From contig CAZJPS010000001.1 of NCBI GenBank assembly GCA_964548055.1, positions 1 through 42,391 on the forward strand: a stretch of 42,391 nucleotides of DNA, in the 5' to 3' direction. Every line of letters starts with the position of its first letter. The first letter of the stretch is position 1. The DNA is from CAZJPS01 sp964548055 (GTDB lineage Bacteria > Patescibacteriota > Gracilibacteria > Peribacterales > Peribacteraceae). This document shows positions 17,350 to 25,100 of this stretch, piece after piece. The notes beneath the pieces are model-generated. The model saw nothing but the letters and a program-made list of their open reading frames with translations. It ran no database searches and was not told the origin of the DNA. The position numbers and the translations under genes were made by a program.

Positions 17350-17375
17350 AAAAAAGGCGCCCGCAGGCGCCTTTT
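17350..17375 (-). terminator. Rho-independent terminator of the Cys-rich membrane protein gene
   Basis: AAAAGGCGCC, 4-base loop, GGCGCCTTTT, followed on the minus strand by more T, 18 bases after the stop codon at 17394. Confidence 0.88.
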
Positions 17376-17393
17376 AAACAGCCAAAACCGATA

Positions 17394-17708
17394 TTACTTG
17401 CATACGCAGGGCTCCTTGCCACATCCAGAGCACTTTCCATTACAACAATTGCCTCCGGAACAACCACACGCACCGCCGCAACCCCCGCCACACGGACACA
17501 CTCTTCTGCCTATTTTCCACCAAGACATAAGCGATAGAACGAGCGCAACAATGGCAAAGGAACTTTCCGTTGTTCCAAATATCCATCCAGTGCTTGTCAC
17601 GTGTGTCATATATACGCCTACCGCAGCAGCCACAGTGAGAAGCGTGAGGACGAGTAAAACGAAGACTGCAATGGATTTGCAGACCCCACATGAATGACTA
17701 GAACACAT
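17394..17708 (-). CDS. Two-TM membrane protein with Cys-rich cytoplasmic-type tail
   Basis: 104 residues. Cys at positions 2, 7 and 10 precede a first membrane segment (about 13-33, IAVFVLLVLTLLTVAAAVGV). A short loop and a second segment follow (about 48-62, SSFAIVALVLSLMSWW), then a Cys/Gly-rich tail (CPCGGGCGGACGCSGGNCC, then CSGCGKEPCVCK) with eleven Cys in about 35 residues. The tail could bind metal (zinc, copper or iron) or form disulfides; no family is recognised. With both termini on the same side, the N-terminal and tail Cys could cooperate. The leader is C/T-rich. The gene is divergent from the Tyr/Cys-repeat protein gene and ends at its own terminator. Confidence 0.7.
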   Translation of the reverse strand: MCSSHSCGVCKSIAVFVLLVLTLLTVAAAVGVYMTHVTSTGWIFGTTESSFAIVALVLSLMSWWKIGRRVCPCGGGCGGACGCSGGNCCNGKCSGCGKEPCVCK

Positions 17709-17789
17709 ATGTTAAGAAGGGGAAAAGTGAGAAAAGTGTACTCCGGTGAATCCTACATAAGTGCAGAACGCATTGACAAATAGGGAGTT

Positions 17790-17815
17790 TGTAACAAAAA
17801 TTAAGCGAATACGTC
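17790..17815 (+). promoter_or_regulatory. Candidate ECF sigma promoter for the DUF11/Tyr-Cys repeat gene
   Basis: TGTAAC (17790-17795), 16 bases, CGTC (17812-17815), 80 bases before the ATG at 17896. It is the closest match to the site before the giant repeat gene, and on the opposite strand, which argues against a shared-ancestry artefact. Confidence 0.58.
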
Positions 17816-17895
17816 ATAGTATTGTTTCCTTGTTCCTGTGTTCTTGGTTCACAGCATCGTCCCTCGTCCTTCTGCTGCTTGTTCCCCACTCTTCT

Positions 17896-19200
17896 ATGTT
17901 TACTCCTCTCATTCGGTTGTCCCTTGTGGGCGTAGTAGCTCTGTCCTTACTGCCTTTAAGCGCAACGGCAACTGATTTCTCGTTACCTTACAGATCCTCA
18001 CCAGGATTTGTGTGCTATGCATGGAATACAAAAGGAGAGTGTACTGATTTCAGTTACGGAAGCACTTCTCGCTCTCGTACCAATAACACACGCACATATC
18101 ATGACAATAGCTGTAAAAGCTACGATCGATACGGAGACTGCCTACCATCGAGTAACAGTAGATACGATGACGATGTGAGCATTGCCGTTTCAGCAAGGGT
18201 AAGCGAAGTAGAACAAGGAGATACTGTTGATTTCCGCATCTATGTTCGGAATGACAACACTGTAGACCGCACAACGGATGTCACCGCATTTTTGGACCCA
18301 GATATGAGCTTTGTAAGCGCCTCAAATGGCGGTGACGATACGAGAAATGAAGTGTATTGGAATGTGCGTATTCCTCGCAATTCCAGCGTGACACTCAACC
18401 TTCGCGTACGGATAGATAGTAGTGCACGCGATGGAGACACACTGCGCCTGCGTGCAGAAACGGATACAGATGAAGATGAGGCCGAAGTGCAAGTTTCAGA
18501 TTATTACAATTCTGGTAGCTGCCTGTCGTACGATCGCTACGGATCATGCACTCGATACTCCAATAATTCCTCTTCACGCTACTGCCTTTCGTACGACAAT
18601 TATGGCCGATGCACCCGCTACTCCAGTACAACTTCGTCATCAAGAAATTGCGTGAGTTACGATCGCTACGGATCATGCACTCGCTATTCCACAAACACAT
18701 CTTCATCCCGCTACTGTGTTTCGTACGATAGCTACGGCTACTGCACTCGTTATTCAAACACTTCTTCGTCGTCACGGCGCTGCGTGACATATGATCGCTA
18801 CGGATCTTGTACGCGGTATTCTACCGACAATGATGATTGCAATTATAGTTCCAGTAACAATTGCAGCATCAGCCTGCGCGCCTATGCTTCAGACGATGAG
18901 GCCGATAGAGGCCAGCTCGTCACGTTCACGATTGTTATTAAAAATGACACAAATCAGCTTCAGCGTGGGCCAGTGCGCGCACTCCTAGACCCTGATTTTG
19001 ATTTCTATTCCGCCTCAGATAGCGGAACCAATCGCGTGAATGATGAAGTTGAATGGACAGATGTACTGGTAAACGCCAACAGCTCTCGCACGCTGACTCT
19101 TACCGCAAGAGTGGATAATAATGCACGGCGCGGTGACGAACTTTTCTTTGAAGCTGAAGCAGCGGGAGACCGCGATACGCTCACGGTAGAAGTGCGATAA
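17896..19200 (+). CDS. Exported protein with two DUF11 domains around a Tyr/Cys repeat array
   Basis: 434 residues from the ATG at 17896, chosen because a clean signal peptide follows (LIRLSLVGVVALSLLPLSATA); the longer frame from 17761 has no such start. A first DUF11-like domain (VSARVSEVEQGDTVDFRIYV through RVRIDSSARDGDTLRL) and a second near the C-terminus (SISLRAYASDDEADRGQLVT) enclose five repeats of about 21 residues of the form CxSYDxYGxCTRYS plus a Ser/Thr/Asn spacer. A related CKSYDRYGDC lies before the first domain. The spacing C-x8-C is constant. Paired Cys and dense Tyr suggest a disulfide- or Tyr-cross-linked stalk, or a carbohydrate-binding surface (inference). An ECF-type promoter precedes it. 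Confidence 0.82.
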   Translation: MFTPLIRLSLVGVVALSLLPLSATATDFSLPYRSSPGFVCYAWNTKGECTDFSYGSTSRSRTNNTRTYHDNSCKSYDRYGDCLPSSNSRYDDDVSIAVSARVSEVEQGDTVDFRIYVRNDNTVDRTTDVTAFLDPDMSFVSASNGGDDTRNEVYWNVRIPRNSSVTLNLRVRIDSSARDGDTLRLRAETDTDEDEAEVQVSDYYNSGSCLSYDRYGSCTRYSNNSSSRYCLSYDNYGRCTRYSSTTSSSRNCVSYDRYGSCTRYSTNTSSSRYCVSYDSYGYCTRYSNTSSSSRRCVTYDRYGSCTRYSTDNDDCNYSSSNNCSISLRAYASDDEADRGQLVTFTIVIKNDTNQLQRGPVRALLDPDFDFYSASDSGTNRVNDEVEWTDVLVNANSSRTLTLTARVDNNARRGDELFFEAEAAGDRDTLTVEVR

Positions 19201-19215
19201 ATTTTTGAAGCTTTC

Positions 19216-19249
19216 AACACAGCATGCCACGAAAGCGATGTGCTGTGTT
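19216..19249 (+). terminator. Hairpin after the Tyr/Cys repeat gene
   Basis: AACACAGCA at 19216-19224 pairs with TGCTGTGTT at 19241-19249, 16 bases after the stop codon. The loop is 16 bases and the T-tract poor, so this is a weak terminator at best. Confidence 0.4.
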
Positions 19250-19372
19250 TGTGCGAGCGCCCTCTTTCTTTGGTTCCACATGCATGTGCAAAAACGTCTC
19301 TGTGTTGATGCGCTGAGAGTAAAACACAGTACTCACAATGTGTATAACGTACGGAAGACAATCAAGGACACA

Positions 19373-19406
19373 CCAAAGCTGCCTCTCTTTCTAGAGGCAG
19401 CTTTGG
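19373..19406. terminator. Strong bidirectional hairpin between convergent genes
   Basis: A perfect 14-base stem (CCAAAGCTGCCTCT / AGAGGCAGCTTTGG) with a 6-base loop, 14 bases beyond the stop of the SLH/Calx-beta gene. It can serve either strand. The T-runs are short. Confidence 0.7.
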
Positions 19407-19419
19407 CTGTACCATCTCA

Positions 19420-20847
19420 TTATTGTATTTTAACGGTAGCGATGGATTGGCTGCCCAGAATAGCAGGACCTGTAAGGCTACTGAGGCTTAGGTTAATCAT
19501 TTCTTCAGATTCATTATGAGAATCTTTTGTGATGGGAATGGAGAAAGTTTTGCTTGTCTCTCCCGGAGCAAATGTGAGTGTGCCAGAAGTAATAGTGTAA
19601 TCCGATCCGGCTATGGCCGTACCATCAGCTGTCGCGTAATTCACATTCACAGTTCCAGTGTAGGAGAGCAAACGCTGCACAGTGATCACTGCAACTCCCG
19701 ATGACTCATCAACAGTGTAGGTAGGAGAAGAGAATTGCACAGAACCCGTACCCGATGCAGGCAACGCCTCCTCATCCACAATGGTAAGCACGGCGGAAGA
19801 AGGTGATGTGATTCCCACCCCTCCTGTGGGAGTACTGAGTGTGAGGTTCACAGTTTTGTTGCCTCCGATATCTGCATTATCTGTTACTTGTACGGAGAAC
19901 GATTTACTTGTTTCACCGGAAGCAAAAGTGAGTGTGCCTTGTGCTGCTGTGTACTGTGCGCCTGCGGTCGCTGTTCCATTGGATGTTGCGTAATTCACTG
20001 TGACCTGGTTATTGCTTCCTCCGGTGCGCTTTACTGTAATGGTAATAGCTCCACCATTTTCTAACACTGCGTAGGTATTCGCAGAGAATTGAACGGAACC
20101 AACTCCTGCAGCAGCAGAAGCATTTGTACCTGCGGAAGAGGCAGAGGAAGCGCCTCCAAGAAGTGTAAGAGTGAGCTTTGAAGGAGTACCAAGTGCAGCG
20201 CCGCCGGACACATTTGAAAGAGTTACTTCAAGCGTGCGCTGTGGTGAATCTTCGCTGCGCATAAGTGTCACTGTGATGCTCTTGGTGGTTTCCCCTGCTG
20301 CAAAAGTCATGGTTCCTGTAGAAATAGCATAGTCTGTTCCTGCAATGGCAGTACCCCCACCAAATGCATAATCCACTTTTACTTCACCCTTGCTTCCTCC
20401 GGTGCGCACCAAACTCACTGTTGCACGCTTTGCACCTTTCGCAACATTGAAGCCATCGGTGGTAAACCGAATCGTTCCTGCATCTGGTGAAGATGCCACT
20501 GACGAAACGGAAGCAGCCACGCTACTGCTGCTCGCACGGGCGCGGGATGATACTGATGTAGAAGTAGACGCTGAATCCGATCCATTCACTGCACGATCAA
20601 TCATTACTGCCACATCGGCGCGTGTGACAAAATCACCGGGATGGAACTTGCCATCGGCACCTCCTTTTATTACTCCTTGCCCTGCAAGCCTTCCCACGGG
20701 GGCATCGTAATACGAACCAGGTTGAATATCGGGAAATTGTGTAGAACCGAGCAGCGTCGCACCAAGTGAGGGAATAGAAGCACCCAGAGCGATACCCGCT
20801 GCAAAAATAAGACCAAAAGTATATACGGACCTTATAGATCGCATCAT
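19420..20847 (-). CDS. Cell-surface protein: one SLH domain, Ser-rich linker, three Calx-beta domains
   Basis: 475 residues from the ATG at 20847 (18 further upstream codons in frame do not add to the signal peptide). The signal peptide is RSVYTFGLIFAAGIALGAS. One S-layer-homology domain follows (about 37-90: FPDIQPGSYYDAPVGRLAGQ, VTRADVAVMI), normally used to hold proteins on the cell wall through pyruvylated polymers. After a Ser-rich linker come three Calx-beta repeats, each with the pattern VNYAT(S/A)DGTAxAGxDYT then GTLTFAxGExSKxF; these bind calcium in other proteins. A single SLH domain is fewer than the usual three, so it may need partners. It lies 93 bases downstream of the TraB-like gene in the same direction. 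Confidence 0.88.
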   Translation of the reverse strand: MMRSIRSVYTFGLIFAAGIALGASIPSLGATLLGSTQFPDIQPGSYYDAPVGRLAGQGVIKGGADGKFHPGDFVTRADVAVMIDRAVNGSDSASTSTSVSSRARASSSSVAASVSSVASSPDAGTIRFTTDGFNVAKGAKRATVSLVRTGGSKGEVKVDYAFGGGTAIAGTDYAISTGTMTFAAGETTKSITVTLMRSEDSPQRTLEVTLSNVSGGAALGTPSKLTLTLLGGASSASSAGTNASAAAGVGSVQFSANTYAVLENGGAITITVKRTGGSNNQVTVNYATSNGTATAGAQYTAAQGTLTFASGETSKSFSVQVTDNADIGGNKTVNLTLSTPTGGVGITSPSSAVLTIVDEEALPASGTGSVQFSSPTYTVDESSGVAVITVQRLLSYTGTVNVNYATADGTAIAGSDYTITSGTLTFAPGETSKTFSIPITKDSHNESEEMINLSLSSLTGPAILGSQSIATVKIQ

Positions 20848-20940
20848 GCTAAAGGGGGTAATGAACAGTGCAGTATGCGAAGAGGCCGCATTGCTTTGCA
20901 AGCTACAGGAAAATAGAAGGTACGAAGTGCAAGCCAGTCG

Positions 20941-21933
20941 TTATGACAACCGTACAATGATGAGCACCCACATCATAAGCGCTACTGCCACTCCTAATCC
21001 CACACTGCGCAATATGCTCTGCCACATCCACAATTGGGGCGGAGTAATCCACACACATAAGCAATCAGACGGAAGATGCGCGCGTGCCTGTGCTCGCTGA
21101 GCAGCTTTGTGGGCCTGGCCCAGCACGAACACTGTGATAGGAAGTGTGTCTGCATGCCGTACAACAAGGGAAAATATTGCCTCGTCGCGCAAAGGATGCG
21201 ACAGCGTTTCTTGGAATAACTGTGCAAGAGCATTGAACCGCTGAACTGCCGCATATTCTTCTTGTGTTAATCCCCTGCCCTGCTTGCTTTTAGCATGCGC
21301 GAATGCAGGGGAGAGTTCTACGTGTTCCATCTGCGCGTGCAACGCATCCAGCTGTGCGCCCATACGCTGGTGCACCTCTTTTTCTTCGATCGGAAAAATG
21401 GATACACGGGGATACAGCACTTGCAAAACTGAAAGTGCATTCAGTGCCAGCGCATACTCATGTGCGTTTGTAATCTCGCCTTTCATAAGCGCCCTTCGCC
21501 ACGCACGACCCATACGCTGTAAAAAGGAAGGAACATCTGCCGAAGAACTGATGCGCTCCCCCCATTTCTGTAGCAGCGTCTGATCAATACGGGCAATGGT
21601 GCCCGCAGGTGCCGAATATCCTTCCTGCCCAAACGTACACACTCCCTTTAGAACCATTTCTTCACACACGCCAAAAATCCAGGCCTGCACTTTTGCAATT
21701 TTGCGTGATTGAAACCCCCAAAATTTTCCACGCAGAACTGGATGCATTTGGCCAATGCCTATAATGAGCCGTGTTGCCGTGCGGTCTCCATATATTTCTA
21801 TTTTGCCTCCGCGAAGCGCATGCCTGCCTTGAAGAGCGTGTACAACTGTAAGAGCGGGGCCGCTGGCACGCACAAAAGAAAACACCCTGTGATTGTAGCG
21901 GTGGCAGAAGATATTGCCGCACACCTCACGCAT
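20941..21933 (-). CDS. TraB/PrgY/GumN (Tiki-like) family membrane protein, probable
   Basis: 330 residues. Two GxxH motifs (GIGQMH at 59-64 and LGQAH at 271-275), an RD motif before the second one (HPLRDEAIFSLV, 247-258) and a single C-terminal membrane segment (about 305-328) match the layout of the TraB/PrgY/GumN/Tiki superfamily. In that family the two GxxH motifs hold the catalytic metal, and members include metalloproteases and pheromone-shutdown proteins. Most of the protein is expected on one face of the membrane, with the tail as anchor. The overall sequence is divergent and I found no other domain, so the family call is inferred from motifs only. The start ATG at 21933 has no Shine-Dalgarno sequence. 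It is divergent from the LamG-M23 gene. Confidence 0.55.
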   Translation of the reverse strand: MREVCGNIFCHRYNHRVFSFVRASGPALTVVHALQGRHALRGGKIEIYGDRTATRLIIGIGQMHPVLRGKFWGFQSRKIAKVQAWIFGVCEEMVLKGVCTFGQEGYSAPAGTIARIDQTLLQKWGERISSSADVPSFLQRMGRAWRRALMKGEITNAHEYALALNALSVLQVLYPRVSIFPIEEKEVHQRMGAQLDALHAQMEHVELSPAFAHAKSKQGRGLTQEEYAAVQRFNALAQLFQETLSHPLRDEAIFSLVVRHADTLPITVFVLGQAHKAAQRAQARAHLPSDCLCVWITPPQLWMWQSILRSVGLGVAVALMMWVLIIVRLS

Positions 21934-21974
21934 TGCACATCACAAATTATGTAGCACAACTGCACAAAATCAGA

Positions 21975-22000
21975 GGCGTTCTGTGGTATCTCAGAACGCC
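21975..22000. promoter_or_regulatory. Hairpin or operator in the divergent region
   Basis: GGCGTTCTG (21975-21983) and CAGAACGCC (21992-22000) form a perfect 9-base inverted repeat with an 8-base centre, midway between the divergent TraB-like and LamG-M23 genes. There is no T-run on either side, so a protein-binding site is as likely as an RNA hairpin. Confidence 0.4.
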
Positions 22001-22070
22001 AAAGAACCCTAGATGAAGGGCAAAATAAGATGCCTCACTTTTTTTCTCTCTCCATACATATATCGGACAC

Positions 22071-22113
22071 AGGAGAAGCCTGATGAGATAGATGCACTTC
22101 TTCTCCTTTTTTT
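22071..22113 (+). promoter_or_regulatory. Leader hairpin and T-tract before the LamG-M23 gene
   Basis: AGGAGAAG (22071-22078) pairs with CTTCTCCT (22100-22107), followed by a 7-T run and CTT, then the ATG at 22117. It resembles the typA leader. It could be an attenuator, or the pairing could hide the only AGGAG sequence and expose the C/T tract. Confidence 0.45.
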
Positions 22114-22116
22114 CTT

Positions 22117-25100
22117 ATGGCTACACGCTCCCCACTTCAGTTGGAACAGCTCGAAAGCCGCGATACCCCCGCTACATTGGCTGGGCCTGCCCTTTCCTCT
22201 GATTACCTTGCTCATGAAACAGCAGAAGCAATTATGGATTTGATCAGCGATGCACGCGCACAAGCAGATACCACCGTTGATGTGAATGCATTACAAACAG
22301 AATTGAATTCATTAAACGCATCTTCGCTTTTAAAAAATGTAGTAAGCCACTACGGCATTGAAAACCAAGTGGCAGATATTGTAAGTGGAACAGGCATCAC
22401 GCTGGAAAACGTTGCAGAATATGTAGGTAGCGATGGCATTCGTTCCCTCGCATTCCATACACCCACTGCAAAAGTAAGCCTTGCACAAGGGACTCCCATA
22501 GATTTTGAACGTGACCAAGCTTTTTCCATCAGCGTGTGGGCAAAAGCATCTGATCTCAGCATCGGTCCCGATGACAGCGCCATCACGCTATTTGAGAAAG
22601 GTAATTTCAATCAAAACCAGGCATCCTACGGGTTTGCTATCCGGCCACATGGAAACCAGATTAATGCATGGCTCCAGGGCCAGAACAATGGAAATCGCAT
22701 CTATCTAAGCGTCCAACTGGAATCTCCGGTTACCAATTGGCACCTCTACACCATGTCGTACGATGGAAGCTCCAGTGCAAATGGATTGAAAATTTTTGTG
22801 GATGGAAAAGCACTCACAAACGTTCTCTACGCACAAAGCACACTCACCTCTTCCATCCGCAGCAGTGCGCCGGGAACGATTCAAGATGGATTTGTCGGTG
22901 ACCGCACCTACGCCTTCACTCCTGCACAAATACGGAGCATCACCATACATAATACCAACTTGGATGCTCCAGATGTAACTTCCTTATACAGCAGCGGATC
23001 AGAAGGAATTGCCAAAGCACTCACGCGGCGAACGCAGATTGAGCACATTCTCAGTACTCAATCGGCGCAACGTGAGCAGTCTGCGCAAATGGATGCTGCC
23101 ATCGATTCGGTCCTTGCTTCCATTTTTCAGGATACAGAAGAATCGCTCTCGCCCACATTGGACACTGCCGCTTTGCTTGCAAAACTTGATGCGCTCGAAA
23201 AAAATCCCGCCCTCGCAGGCATCGTGAGCTCGTGGGAAGGTGCACTAGGAGGAATGGACACCATGGGTAAAAATTCCCTCACGCCAACATCAGCAGTGGG
23301 TACATGGGAAAATTCTTTCCTACTCAGTACGCCAAATGCCACTCTCACTGCTCCATCCTCTGCCGATTTTGATCTTGAAAGCGATCAGCCTTTCACTATC
23401 AGTGCCTGGGCTAAGATGACAGGAGATCAGTTAACTGTTGATAGTAATGCTGTCGTGTTTTGGGAGAAGGGAGATTTTAATCAGAACAAAGCATCGTACG
23501 GATTTAACATTCGCCCCAACGGAAAAGTAGCAGCTGTGTGGCTGCAAGGAAGCACGAATGCAAACCGCATGTACAGAGGATTCACGTTGCCCGAAGGAAT
23601 CGATCTCACAAAACCTCACCACTACCTCGCCACGTACAACGGCAGCCGCCAGATTAGTGACGTGAAGGTATACATCGATGGCGTAGAATTAGGTGCGTAC
23701 TACGAACAGAACACGCTCACCACGTCCATCCGCAGCAGCAGCCAAGCAACGGTGAACGATGGATTTTTAGGTGATAGAACACTCGCCACACCATTTACCC
23801 TAGAACAACTCAATTTTTACAATGCTGCACTGCCTGGAACCGCAGCGCAGGAACTTAAAAATATGGGGAGCAGTGGCTTTCATACTCTCATTGCAGATCT
23901 TGTACAAACACGCGCTCAGGTAAAAGCGGCCAGGGACGCAGGAATGATTGCGCCGGAAATGGCGATGATTTCTCCCAAGTACTGGGTGACTGGCAGTGGG
24001 GATTATCTTACCGTGCATTTTGAAGACATGCCCGAATACGCACGGTTCACTCTCAGTGCTCCGGGTAATGCCACATACACAGCAATGGACATAGATATCC
24101 CTGCCGGGAGCGGTACATATACCTTCCGCGTGAATACGTCTGCACTCCAGAACGGAGTGGAAGGTCATATTGCCGATGCACGCACAGGCGCAATCCTCAA
24201 TACGACATTCCATCTGCCCCACAACGCCACACAAGGATTCCAAATCACTCAAGGGGTAACAACCGTGCCCGAGCTTGCTCATCTCCTTCCCAAAGATCCA
24301 AAGTTCCGCACAAAAGCGGAGCAAAAACCCTATTCCATTCAGGGAATTGACGACGCACAAGTGCGTCAGTCGCTCGCCGTACAAATGGCCGAAACCATCG
24401 GCATTCACATGAAATCCGCATGGGAAATTGGTATGGAGCAGCACCCTGAACTGTTTGGAAAAGACATGGCAGCATCACAGGAGATGGCTAAAAATTTGGC
24501 GCTGCAAGAAACAGGAGGCGTGTGGACATCGGACACAGGAAGAATATCGGAATGGAAAATGGATAGCCTGTTTAATCTTCTGAAAAGTTATAACCAAACA
24601 TTAAATTACGCGTACGAGATGTACGAAACAATGCTCTCAAACGCATTCCATGATGCACTCCTTGCACGTGCAGGTGTGCAAAATCCTTCCAAATGGAACG
24701 GAGTGGTAGAGCATCTGCACAAAAATGAAGTAGGAGCACTGAATATTTTGCCCTCCGCAGAAATGGTGATACAGGGCATCGAAAAGAATTTCGAACAGTA
24801 CTACAACCAATTTGTTCTCACCTCCGTAGGCATAACCTCCGTGCAAGCCCACAATGCCCTCTTACTGGAACAAGGAGTGGACCCCGCCACTCATGGCCTT
24901 TCAGATTTTGAAAAGGCAGCCTATGCCAGAACAAAACTAACACAGATCACAGGCACCCTGATGACTCCTCAAAAAGCCCAGGAATTGGCATCGAATGGGA
25001 ATATGGTTTCTGCGTTGAGTGCGGAGGCGAGGGAGCTTTTGAAGGTGGCGATGTGGGATGAGGCTGTAAATATGGTTTTGGGGAAATCGACAACAGGTAT

